Notes under the pieces: model-generated | The model's input: the letters and a program-made list of their open reading frames with translations, nothing else | Databases searched by the model: none | Told to the model about the DNA's origin: nothing | Translations under genes and position numbers: made by a program | Part shown: positions 8,801 through 15,163 of the stretch, in pieces | How positions within the stretch are numbered: the stretch's first letter is position 1 | How the letters are laid out: every line of letters begins with the position of its first letter | DNA from: Candidatus Flexifilum affinis | GTDB taxonomy: Bacteria > Chloroflexota > Anaerolineae > Aggregatilineales > Phototrophicaceae | Length of the DNA stretch: 37,079 bases | Assembly (NCBI GenBank): GCA_016713325.1 | Contig: JADJPJ010000059.1 | Coordinates: 1 to 37,079, forward strand | Reading direction: 5' to 3'

Positions 8801-9937
8801 AATGAGCCTTGCCCGTGATGGGATGGTCTCGGGGAGCCAGCGCAGGGTAATGCTGGATGGCTCCGGCTCCAACTGGTTGATGGCGTCGATCAGGAGGATG
8901 ACCTGATGGCTCTTGCAGGCTTCGGCGAGGAGTTCCTCGAACCGATCGCACTGCTCCTCGTAGCTGTCGGGGAAGTCCCTGGCATCGGCGATCCCCGCGG
9001 ACGCGATCAGGTCGTGGGACAGCCGCCGCAGCATCTGCTGCGGGTCCGTCGAGGCCGCGCTGGCCCCGACGAAATGGATCAGGACGATGCGCGGCTGCGG
9101 CGGGGGTTGCAGGCGGGTCTCGGCCATCAGGTCGAGGGCGAAGCGGCTCATCAGAGCGGTCTTGCCGATGCCGGCCTCGCCGACCAGGAGCAGCACCCCT
9201 CTGCCGCCGGGGTCCAGCACCCGCATCCGCAGATCCCCGATGAGAGGCGCCCGACTGCCCAGCACATAGTGCCGGGTTCGCGATTCGATGAAATTCTCCA
9301 TCGCGACCGCTTCTTCCTCGAACTCGGTCAGCGGCTGATCGTCGTCGAGATGGTAGGCCTGGGTGATGCTGGCCAGCAGATGACGGTAGACCGCCTCGCC
9401 GAACGCCTCCAGATCGACCAATCGGGCTTCCGCATCATCCCAACGGCAGGAATAGACCACCGGCGTGTAACCGGCCTCCGCGATGTCGGCCTTGAGCCTG
9501 ACCAGTCCCTCGGCCTTGGCCGTGCCGTCCGGTTCGCAGTAGGACTCGCGTTGATCCGGCGGGATCGACGCCAGCGCTCCCGCGTCGCGAAAGCAGAACA
9601 GGTGATGCGCTCGATCCTGCGGGCGATTCAGCGCCCCGTAGGCGATCTCCTGCGCGGTGATCGAGCGGTCGTCACCCTCCGGAACAAAGCCGTACCGGTC
9701 GCCCAGCATCGCCAGGAAGTGCGGCGCGCAGTCGTCGATGATGCGCAGGCAGGCGCTGACGGCGTCGTCTTCGTTGACGCCCCAGCGCAGATCGACGTCG
9801 TCGACGTGAATGCGGTGAGTGAGAAGGGCTTCACGCAGCCTGGGGAAGACGAAACGCACCAGATGATCGCGTTCGGCCTGCATGTCGAGGAACGTGGAGG
9901 AGATGAAGATTCGTGCGGTCTGCCAGGACCTGGCCAT
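5834..9937 (-). CDS. STAND NTPase with DUF4062, NACHT and WD40 domains (NWD1/TEP1-like architecture)
   Basis: A 1367-residue multidomain protein. DUF4062 is at the N-terminus (ARIFISSTFLDMQAERDHL at 8-26, then DLRWGV at 49-54). A NACHT-type P-loop NTPase follows, with Walker A GEAGIGKTA (253-261), Walker B QVILLIDAINQLE (345-357) and sensor strand RLILTSQL (377-384). Helical arm segments span about 390-735. A WD40 region from about 740 to 1340 has recognisable blades, such as ITALTLAPDGVHFLAGAKDG, VASVAISPDGKRALSVGDEG and VSALAFSGDGGILYSAALDR. Proteins of this class hold ADP when off and oligomerise on sensing a ligand through the repeat domain; bacterial relatives include antiviral NLR-like proteins. 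Which ligand or output applies here is unknown. The ATG at 9937 is chosen over the longer open frame because AGAGGA lies just upstream and the conserved domain starts eight residues in. It is coupled to the 5133-5837 gene by a GTGA overlap. Confidence 0.88.
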   Translation of the reverse strand: MARSWQTARIFISSTFLDMQAERDHLVRFVFPRLREALLTHRIHVDDVDLRWGVNEDDAVSACLRIIDDCAPHFLAMLGDRYGFVPEGDDRSITAQEIAYGALNRPQDRAHHLFCFRDAGALASIPPDQRESYCEPDGTAKAEGLVRLKADIAEAGYTPVVYSCRWDDAEARLVDLEAFGEAVYRHLLASITQAYHLDDDQPLTEFEEEAVAMENFIESRTRHYVLGSRAPLIGDLRMRVLDPGGRGVLLLVGEAGIGKTALMSRFALDLMAETRLQPPPQPRIVLIHFVGASAASTDPQQMLRRLSHDLIASAGIADARDFPDSYEEQCDRFEELLAEACKSHQVILLIDAINQLEPEPSSITLRWLPETIPSRARLILTSQLAPNLTVIRTRAEFAGEMLISDLTAEDGTLIVEQFLSRYNKSLDAAQRGRLLAKKDADKPLYLLTALEELRTLGSPAAITRQIETLPEEIQPLFQWILRRLEADPGFHDGHNRPIGKALVRGFFTYLVTGRGGMAERELIDLLAPGDPDGNIAALERLTRPLLFFRGALLGFFHGQFQAAVEAAYLTDAASRTAAHRLLADYFRRQAGDWRESGPRPLGELLYHLMQSKDFADLQALYANADFLTAFCAKVNVRTGTDRGSLAVHGGIIELLAHLRGLIEAQPESGRERAELSHLFRLLRMRARLLQVFPRSLPQEIVNYAEPERFARPLLDTALAQPGDPLLLANRDRLPREANAHSARITALTLAPDGVHFLAGAKDGSLGYWHIDEPDPLWLLTPHKSWVASVAISPDGKRALSVGDEGSVYLWELELGLQLMQIFPRSHYFQWFQKTFGAFLDDDTVLVTGGSICYSIDLRANAIQWQKTGITYGYMERSDAGTTLYRGLGEDASRLGTIIGDSGKDVLTLSDPRDGTILHTSEGVPQPNEIVLFSRDGTRVLVANHRTQMHAFTADAQPFAGGTMRPLSALCVGAEDKSFWCYTVDGELLKIALDRRFDITPVNLPDPLLLRVPIPTRMVALPDNRRLLIGRDDGWITLFDTREMRVTREWKSGDTLVTGAIFPAGQGALGIRGQRSGDNTIQGNAVIFIQPNSQQKLVESSPHDDFITGAAVLDDQQAFTVDKNGRAVLWRNGRVSKSERIPKMATTSCAVWEEGKSLVGGGESEHVFVWGARTSPPVEMRCNNNAYAVGIPALAAAGSEPPGIFATYYNNLVRFRRGHQQWTGPEATRHNFQGTAAALDPACRYAADGNLTGEVRLWRCGDGKLLAEFPLHENPVSALAFSGDGGILYSAALDRLIYGIDTASGKLIFATLVASPIIALRFDGGALFALDTAGRVYPFRHASEHVKPGEVQRPSFRDKIGRLLRSNK

Positions 9938-9969
9938 GGAAGTCCTCTTCGCGGAAAGCCGTCGCGAAC

Positions 9970-9987
9970 GCGCAATCGCGATTGCGC
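9970..9987. promoter_or_regulatory. Perfect 18-bp palindrome upstream of the STAND NTPase gene
   Basis: GCGCAATCGCGATTGCGC reads the same on both strands with no spacer and no mismatch. It lies 32 bases before the ATG at 9937, in the leader or promoter of the NACHT-WD40 gene. A dyad of this size without a loop is typical of a dimeric repressor site rather than of an RNA hairpin. No regulator gene is adjacent, so any binding protein is unknown. Confidence 0.5.
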
Positions 9988-10035
9988 AGCAGCACGATGG
10001 GCGAGGCACGCCTGCGCGTGGGGTGGTTGCGGACC

Positions 10036-10063
10036 GTAGGGGCGACGCGCGTGTCACCCCTAC
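10036..10063. repeat. Palindromic repeat GTAGGGGCGAC / GTCACCCCTAC
   Basis: An imperfect inverted repeat with arms GTAGGGGCGAC and GTCACCCCTAC around a CGCG-containing centre. It sits in the 142-base space between the flavodoxin gene and the STAND NTPase gene. The GTAGGGG/CCCCTAC ends match those of the repeat at 21162-21222. The stem could act as a transcript barrier but has no T run. Confidence 0.6.
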
Positions 10064-10079
10064 CCGTGGTGGAGAGAGA

Positions 10080-10598
10080 CTAGACCTCGAATTCCTTGAC
10101 GATCTGCCCCACCCACTTCTGGAGGCGCTCAGTGGTCTTCTCGGTCTGGCCGTCTTCGTCGACGCCCAAGCCCAGGAACATGTCCTCGACCTGCGCTTTG
10201 GACTCGTTGAACTGGTACTCCTTGCTCGACCACATGCCCCACAACTGCGCGCCGTGCTCCATCAGGTCATCCGCCAGCATGCCGACGGCATCCAGGAAGT
10301 TGAAGCCATAGCCGTTTTGGTCGCCCAGGCCGAAGATCGCCACTTTCTTGCCCTTCATATTGCTGCCCTCGAGCCTGGGCAGGAAGATCGCCCAGTCGTC
10401 CTGGAGCTGCCCGGTGTTCCACGTCGGGATGCCGCAGATGATGTAGTTGTACTTGAGGAACTGCTCTGGCGAGGTGCTGCCAATATTGGCAATGTCGACC
10501 AACCCCGGCTTGGCCTTGTCGAACAGTTCTTTCATCTGATAGGCGACCGCTTCGGTCTTGCCCGTACTGCTTCCGTAAAAAAGTCCAACCTGCGCCAT
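10080..10598 (-). CDS. fldA: Long-chain flavodoxin
   Basis: A 172-residue flavodoxin, a small soluble one-electron carrier that holds FMN. The phosphate-binding loop is GSSTGKTEA (9-17). The isoalloxazine-contacting loops are PTWNTG and FGLGDQNGYG. The length and the extra segment around WGMWSSKEYQFNES in the last strand place it in the long-chain group (FldA, IsiB, NifF). AGGAGA about ten bases before the ATG supports the start. Partners are not encoded nearby, so the electron donor and acceptor cannot be assigned. The same strand continues into the STAND NTPase gene after 142 bases that contain a palindromic repeat, which argues against a simple operon. Confidence 0.92.
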   Translation of the reverse strand: MAQVGLFYGSSTGKTEAVAYQMKELFDKAKPGLVDIANIGSTSPEQFLKYNYIICGIPTWNTGQLQDDWAIFLPRLEGSNMKGKKVAIFGLGDQNGYGFNFLDAVGMLADDLMEHGAQLWGMWSSKEYQFNESKAQVEDMFLGLGVDEDGQTEKTTERLQKWVGQIVKEFEV

Positions 10599-10707
10599 AG
10601 CAACCCTGTCTCCTGCGATTCACATCCATGAAACGGAGAGGGCGAGGCTGCCCCATCCGAGAAATGCCAATAGTTTACCCATGCCCGCGGCGGTTGGGCA
10701 GATCAAA

Positions 10708-11553
10708 TCATGTGAGCTCCGGACGATCCGGATCGATCAGCCGGGCGCCCTGGGCGATCAGGTCGCGGTTGCCGCTCGCCGGCAGATCGACCGTGCGAAC
10801 GCCGCGTCCCAACTCCTGGGCGCGTCGCGCGGCGTGCATGGCGCCGCCGTCGTCGTTGGATTCGACGACCACCACCTCGCGGCAAAGCCCGGCAATGATC
10901 CGGTTGCGGGCCACCAGCCGCGACGCCGTCGTGCCGCCGTTGGGATGCACTTCGCTGATCAGCCCACCGCGCTGCACGCGCAGAATCTTCTCGGCGAGGT
11001 GTGCATTTTCCGGCGGGTAGACCTGGTTGACGCCGCATCCGAGGACGGCGACGGTGGTCCCTTCGGCGATCAGCGCGCCGGTGTGCGCGGCGGTGTCGAT
11101 GCCGCGCGCCAGACCGCTCACGATACAGCAGCCGTCCCCCGCCAGACGAGCGCTCAGTCGTTTCGCGGCGGTGACGCCCGCGGGCGACGGGCGGCGCGTG
11201 CCGACGATGGCGACGGCGTCCAGGGCGGTCCAGTCAAGCGGGCCGCGCAGGAACAGAGTCGCCGGCGCATCGGGCAGTTCACGCAGGAGAGGGGGGTAGT
11301 CGGCATCCATGAAGGTGAGCACGCGGATGCCCTGGTCGGCCCAGCGCAGCAGATCGGCATCGATGGCGTGGGCGTCCGCCAAGTGAATGGCCCCGGCGAT
11401 CACCGCGCCGATGCCGGGCACGCGCCGCAGCGCAGACTCGTCCGCCCTGAGGACCGCTTCGGCGCTGTCGAAGTGCGCCAGCAGCGCCCTCAGTCGCGTC
11501 ATACCCATGTGCTCTACCAGGCTGAGGGCCACCCATGCCGCATCGACCGACAC
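10708..11553 (-). CDS. dprA: DNA processing protein DprA (Smf)
   Basis: A 281-residue DprA, the cytoplasmic protein that loads RecA onto incoming single-stranded DNA during natural transformation. An N-terminal helix-hairpin-helix/SAM-like region (16-55, with RRVPGIGAVIAGAI) precedes the Rossmann-like core: AIVGTRRPS (115-123), SGLARGIDTAAHTGA (146-160), VLGCGVNQVYPPEN and ARNRIIAGL. The C-terminal winged helix of many DprA proteins is absent; the protein ends soon after LIAQGARLI. The GTG start at 11553 lies four bases after the stop of the upstream HTH gene, whose last codons contain GAGGAAG as ribosome binding site, so the two are probably co-transcribed. An in-frame ATG further upstream would lie inside that gene. 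Confidence 0.93.
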   Translation of the reverse strand: MSVDAAWVALSLVEHMGMTRLRALLAHFDSAEAVLRADESALRRVPGIGAVIAGAIHLADAHAIDADLLRWADQGIRVLTFMDADYPPLLRELPDAPATLFLRGPLDWTALDAVAIVGTRRPSPAGVTAAKRLSARLAGDGCCIVSGLARGIDTAAHTGALIAEGTTVAVLGCGVNQVYPPENAHLAEKILRVQRGGLISEVHPNGGTTASRLVARNRIIAGLCREVVVVESNDDGGAMHAARRAQELGRGVRTVDLPASGNRDLIAQGARLIDPDRPELT

Positions 11554-11557
11554 CGGA

Positions 11558-12181
11558 CTATTCTTCCTCGTAATACTCGATGATGGACAGCAGCATCGCA
11601 TGGATAAAGGCGTCGATCTGCCGGATCAGCGTCGCCCACTCCGGGGCGCTGCTGGGTGGGGTGATCTCCGACCAGGTCAGGGCGGCATTGGTCACGAAGT
11701 CGCTGAAATAGAAGAAAGCCCGCGTGGCCTGGGGAAGGCTCATGTTGTCGTAATGCAGTTCTTCGGCATAGTCTTTGCCGATTCGGATGGCATCGCTCAG
11801 CCGGGCATCCGGAGCGCCGTCAGCCAGGTAGGCGCGCAGCGCTTCCAGCACCACATGGCCCTGATCACGCATGCGCTGGCGGACCGACTCGCTCAGAGCG
11901 TTGTACCAGGATTCATCGCGCAGGCTGCCGCCACTGACCTGCATCCGTGCCTGTCCCAGGGCGTTCTGAATGATGACCTGGACTTCGAGCGGCTGGAGCT
12001 CCCCCTGCATTGAGGCATATTGAACCAGGTCGGCTTTGCGAAACCGGCGGTGACCTCCCGGCGTCCGCCGCGCCGGAATCTCTCCTTTATCCGCCCAGTT
12101 GCGGACGGTCGCCGGGTGCACGCCCAGGAGCGCAGCCGCTTCTCTCAAACTCACCCATTCGGTTTCGTGTGCTCCTTGCAT
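11558..12181 (-). CDS. Transcriptional regulator with MerR/excisionase-type HTH and a helical C-terminal domain
   Basis: A 207-residue protein. Residues 8-56 form a MerR/HTH_17-type DNA-binding domain: SLREAAALLGVHPATVRNWA, followed by KGEIPARRTPGGHRRFRKAD, the usual wing with a HRR(F) motif. The rest (about 75-205) is all-helical, with WYNALSESVRQRM and GKDYAEELHYDNMSLPQA, and recalls the N-terminal domains of RsbR/RsbRD-like stress sensors. That resemblance is tentative. AGGAGG stands 12 bases before the ATG at 12181. It runs directly into dprA with a four-base gap, so it may be transcribed with the DNA-uptake gene, and it diverges from the LacI gene across a 228-base regulatory region. Confidence 0.8.
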   Translation of the reverse strand: MQGAHETEWVSLREAAALLGVHPATVRNWADKGEIPARRTPGGHRRFRKADLVQYASMQGELQPLEVQVIIQNALGQARMQVSGGSLRDESWYNALSESVRQRMRDQGHVVLEALRAYLADGAPDARLSDAIRIGKDYAEELHYDNMSLPQATRAFFYFSDFVTNAALTWSEITPPSSAPEWATLIRQIDAFIHAMLLSIIEYYEEE

Positions 12182-12221
12182 TGGTTCGACGATCCTCCTG
12201 CCGGTGCGCAGTCCTGACTTG

Positions 12222-12227
12222 ATTATA
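12222..12227 (-). promoter_or_regulatory. Probable -10 box for the HTH regulator-dprA transcript
   Basis: A perfect TATAAT on the minus strand, about 41 bases before the ATG at 12181. No good TTGACA is found at the matching distance, so only the -10 element is supported. Confidence 0.45.
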
Positions 12228-12307
12228 CTGGCACGCGCCTTTTCGCCACTGCTGTTGCTGCGATGGAGATCGTTCCACAACGAAATCAACTGAAAACTGG
12301 CAATCTC

Positions 12308-12337
12308 TTGACAGCCGATAAGCGCCCATGTTATGTT
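12308..12337 (+). promoter_or_regulatory. Promoter of the LacI-family regulator gene
   Basis: TTGACA at 12308-12313 is a perfect -35 box. After 17-18 bases, TTATGT/TATGTT at 12331-12337 is a fair -10 box. The predicted transcript start falls near 12344, just before the inverted repeat at 12349-12375, so a bound repressor would block transcription. Confidence 0.6.
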
Positions 12338-12348
12338 ATGAACAATTC

Positions 12349-12375
12349 TGGGAACGCTCTCAGAGAACGCTCCCA
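12349..12375. promoter_or_regulatory. 27-bp inverted-repeat operator, LacI type
   Basis: Left half TGGGAACGCTCTC and right half GAGAACGCTCCCA flank a single central A. The two halves are reverse complements except for one A/C position on each side of the CG steps. Each half contains an A-A-C-G-C-T core like the CG-centred cores of LacI-family operators. It lies just downstream of the promoter for the LacI gene, so autoregulation is the simplest reading. Confidence 0.6.
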
Positions 12376-12409
12376 GAACCCGAGCTGCTACCTTTTTGGA
12401 TAGTCTTTG

Positions 12410-13414
12410 ATGAATCTGGAAGACATTGCACAAAAAGCCGGCGTCTCTCGTTCGACGGTGTCGCGCGTGATCAACAACGAGCGTTACGTCAGCGAAGATG
12501 CACGCCAGCGAGTGCTGGCGGTGATCGAGCAGGAGAATTTCCGCCCGAACCCCGCAGCCCGCACGCTGGTGACCCGGCGTTCGAGCATTGTCGGAACGGC
12601 CATCCCTCAGACCAGCAACGTCTTTTTTGGCGACAACTCCTACTATCCAATGCTGCTTCAGGGCATTGCCGAGGCGGTCAACCAGCGCGACTACGGTATG
12701 CTCCTCTACCTGGCCGAGGAGCGTGAACAGCGCCAGCACTTCGCCGAACGCGTGGTTCGTCAACGCCACGCCGACGGCCTGATCCTCAGTTCGGTCATCG
12801 AGGGCGATCCACTTTTCAACTATCTGATCCAGCACAACCGCCGCTTCGTGATGGTGGAGACTCCGCCGGATCACGAAGAGAAGGTGAGCTATGTCACCGT
12901 CGACAATGTCTCGGCAGCGCAGACAGTTGTCTCGCACCTGATCGCAATCGGCCGCCGGCGCATCGCCAAGATCACCGGTCAGATGAACATCATGGATGCC
13001 GTGGAGCGTCTCGAAGGGTACAAGCAATGTCTGCGCGCGAACGGTCTGCCGGTCGACCCGGATCTGATCGTGTACGGGCGCTTCCACCGCGATGCGGGCT
13101 ATGAAGGCATGAAGCAGCTTCTGCCGCACAGGCCCGACGCAGTATTCGCCGGCGGCGATACGATCGCCCTTGGCGTCATCGATGCATTGACGGAGGCCGG
13201 GCTGTGCATCCCGGAAGATGTGGCAGTAGTGGGCTTTGACGACCTCGACGTCGCCCAGCGTTCTCAACTGACCACCATCAACCATTCCGTCCAACTCGTT
13301 GGTTCTAGCGCCGCTACCTTATTGATCGACCTGATCGAGGGGCGGCTGGAACACCCGCAGCATATCGTCCTCCCTACAAGGCTGGTTATCCGGCGTTCCA
13401 CGGTAGGGAACTAG
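12410..13414 (+). CDS. LacI-family transcriptional regulator of the sugar locus
   Basis: A 334-residue LacI-family regulator. The N-terminal helix-turn-helix is LEDIAQKAGVSRSTVSRVIN (residues 3-22), with the hinge helix region PNPAARTLVTRR. A periplasmic-binding-protein-like effector domain follows; it includes VDNVSAAQTVVSHLIAIGRR, VFAGGDTIALGVIDAL and DVAVVGFDDLDVA, typical of sugar-responsive members. The start chosen is ATG 12410; a TTG directly before it is less likely. The ribosome binding site is weak. It lies 121 bases upstream of an exported sugar-binding protein, two permeases and a glycoside hydrolase, so it most likely controls that set in response to the imported sugar. The inverted repeat at 12349-12375 probably gives autoregulation. 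Confidence 0.9.
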   Translation: MNLEDIAQKAGVSRSTVSRVINNERYVSEDARQRVLAVIEQENFRPNPAARTLVTRRSSIVGTAIPQTSNVFFGDNSYYPMLLQGIAEAVNQRDYGMLLYLAEEREQRQHFAERVVRQRHADGLILSSVIEGDPLFNYLIQHNRRFVMVETPPDHEEKVSYVTVDNVSAAQTVVSHLIAIGRRRIAKITGQMNIMDAVERLEGYKQCLRANGLPVDPDLIVYGRFHRDAGYEGMKQLLPHRPDAVFAGGDTIALGVIDALTEAGLCIPEDVAVVGFDDLDVAQRSQLTTINHSVQLVGSSAATLLIDLIEGRLEHPQHIVLPTRLVIRRSTVGN

Positions 13415-13535
13415 GAAAGGAGCTGACCAGGAATCTGACTGAACAACCGGGTTTTCGTCTTCCTATGGACGGTACGCTGCAAGGATTGTGCAAGAGCAGG
13501 TTGTAAGCTGTATCTATTAAAGAGGACCCTTATCC

Positions 13536-14900
13536 ATGTCGAAGAAACTCCTTCTCACCGTCGTCGCGCTGTTGGCGCTGTCCGCGCTGGCAATCGCTCC
13601 GGCATCCGCTCAGGACCCGGTCGTCGTGCAGTGGTTCGTCGGTCTCGGCACCGGCACGAACGAACAGCAAATCGCAGCTCAGGAACAGGTTGTCGCCGAC
13701 TTCAACGCCGCGCACGACGACATTGAACTGGAATTGATCCTGGCCGCCAGCAACCAGGTCGCCCCCGACACGCTCAGCACCCTGATCGCCGGCGGCACGC
13801 CCCCGGACATCGTCGGCCCGGTCGGCGTCAGCGGTTCGAACCTGTTCAGCCGTCAGTGGCTGGATCTGCAGCCCCTGATCGACGCGGCGGGTTATGATCT
13901 GTCGGCCTATCCCGAGGCGCTGCTCGGCCTGTATCGTACGGACGACGGCCTGATCGGCATTCCGTTCGCCGTTTATCCGTCGCTGATGTTCTACAACATC
14001 GACCTGTTCGACGAAGCGGAACTGAACTATCCCCCGAGCGAATTCGGCGCCCCGTACGTCATGCCGGATGGCACCGAAGTCGAGTGGAACTGGGACACCG
14101 TCGCCGAAATCTCCAAGATCCTGACCGTCGACGCCTCCGGCAACGACGCGACCATGGAAGGTTTCGACCCGGCCGCGGTCGAGCAGTTCGGCTTCATTCA
14201 CCAGTGGGGCTCGATGCGCGCTGACCTGTCGACCTTTGGCGGCGCGGCCTTCTATGATGCCGAATCCGGCGTCGTGACCATCCCCGAGAACTGGCGCGCG
14301 AACGCCCGCTGGACGCACAATGGCGTCTGGGGCGATCACACAATCCCCAGTTTGACGTATGAGAACAGCCAGCTCTTCTCCCCCACCCCGATGGCGTCCG
14401 GCCGTGTCGCAATGGCCCGCGTGCCGCTGTGGTATACCTGCTGCATCGGCGACCAGGTCAACTTCGACTTCGCCGTCGTGCCGTCCTATGAGGGTGGCTA
14501 CTACTCACCGACCGACGCGGACACCTTCTACGTCCACGAGACGACCGATAGCCCGGCCGAGGCTTTCACGGTCCTGACCTACCTCCAGGGCGAGGCCGCT
14601 GGCGTGCTGCTGGGCGTTTACGGCGCCTTCCCCGCGCTGCCCGAACTCCAGGAAGCCTACCTGGCCGAGCGCGCCACGACCTTCCCAAGCGTCACCAACT
14701 GGGGCCTGATCAACGAGAGCCTGGCCTATGCTGCCGTCCCGCACCACGAATCCGATAATCCGCTGTACGCCCGCACCCAGCAGCGCTTCGCGGATCTCCG
14801 CACCCTGCTGTATGGCGATACCGGCGCGGACATCGACCTCGAGGCCGAACTCGACAAGCTGGAGTCCGACCTGCAGGCGATCATCGACGAAGCGGAATAG
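13536..14900 (+). CDS. Extracellular sugar-binding protein of an ABC importer (family 1)
   Basis: A 454-residue exported solute-binding protein. The signal peptide has a KK start, a hydrophobic core (LLLTVVALLALSALAIA) and a cleavage site after ASA, with no lipobox Cys, so it is not a classical lipoprotein. The mature part has family-1 binding protein features: STLIAGGTPPDIV, then GLIGIPFAVYPSLMFYNIDL, and MASGRVAMARVPLWY. It should capture an oligosaccharide or glycoside outside the membrane and hand it to the permeases at 15164-17220. AGAGGA lies about ten bases before the ATG. The leader 13415-13535 separates it from the LacI gene and may hold its own promoter. A long palindromic repeat follows the stop, so expression of the permeases may differ from that of the binding protein. 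Confidence 0.9.
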   Translation: MSKKLLLTVVALLALSALAIAPASAQDPVVVQWFVGLGTGTNEQQIAAQEQVVADFNAAHDDIELELILAASNQVAPDTLSTLIAGGTPPDIVGPVGVSGSNLFSRQWLDLQPLIDAAGYDLSAYPEALLGLYRTDDGLIGIPFAVYPSLMFYNIDLFDEAELNYPPSEFGAPYVMPDGTEVEWNWDTVAEISKILTVDASGNDATMEGFDPAAVEQFGFIHQWGSMRADLSTFGGAAFYDAESGVVTIPENWRANARWTHNGVWGDHTIPSLTYENSQLFSPTPMASGRVAMARVPLWYTCCIGDQVNFDFAVVPSYEGGYYSPTDADTFYVHETTDSPAEAFTVLTYLQGEAAGVLLGVYGAFPALPELQEAYLAERATTFPSVTNWGLINESLAYAAVPHHESDNPLYARTQQRFADLRTLLYGDTGADIDLEAELDKLESDLQAIIDEAE

Positions 14901-14906
14901 GTTTTG

Positions 14907-14992
14907 ACCTCACCCCCCCAACCCCCTTCTCCGTGCGAACAAGTTCGCCATGGAGAGGGGGTGTGCGAGCAAGCTCGCCAGGGGGTGAGGTT
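14907..14992. repeat. Palindromic intergenic repeat between binding protein and permease genes
   Basis: The left arm ACCTCACCCCCCCAACCCCC pairs with GGGGGTGAGGT at the right end. Inner units TTCTCC/GGAGAG and the direct pair GCGAACAAGTTCGCC, GCGAGCAAGCTCGCC form nested small hairpins. Same family as 3771-3828 and 26921-27003. The remaining bases up to 15163 hold only the AT-richer leader of the permease gene. Confidence 0.8.
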
Positions 14993-15163
14993 TCAGTGAG
15001 GCATCACAAGGGCGCGGTGGCACGTCGCCGCGCCTCTGTGCAACTCGACAGAATTCTTTTGTTCAATCCCACACCAACGCATAAACTCTTATATCAATGT
15101 TTTTGTTTTCATAAAGCAAGCACCTATCCCAAAAATCGTTCGTGAGTTGAAAGGTTATCCGCC

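Noticed and set aside
7592..10039. Long open frames on the plus strand opposite the STAND NTPase gene
   Set aside because: They are rich in Arg, Gln and Pro, have no domain pattern, and mirror the high-GC codon use of the minus-strand gene, whose domains are clear.
9938..10057. Longer N-terminus for the STAND NTPase, 40 more residues starting at 10057
   Set aside because: The extra part is Arg/Cys/Ala-rich, crosses an 18-bp palindrome and a repeat, and a good ribosome binding site lies before ATG 9937.
13415..13535. Possible promoter with TTGTGC and TATCTA/TATTAA boxes before the sugar-binding protein gene
   Set aside because: The boxes match poorly and the spacing is unclear, so it was not listed as a feature.
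14933..15145. A 70-residue open frame in the repeat and leader before the first sugar permease
   Set aside because: Its first half lies in a palindromic repeat and its second half is an AT-rich leader; no ribosome binding site.
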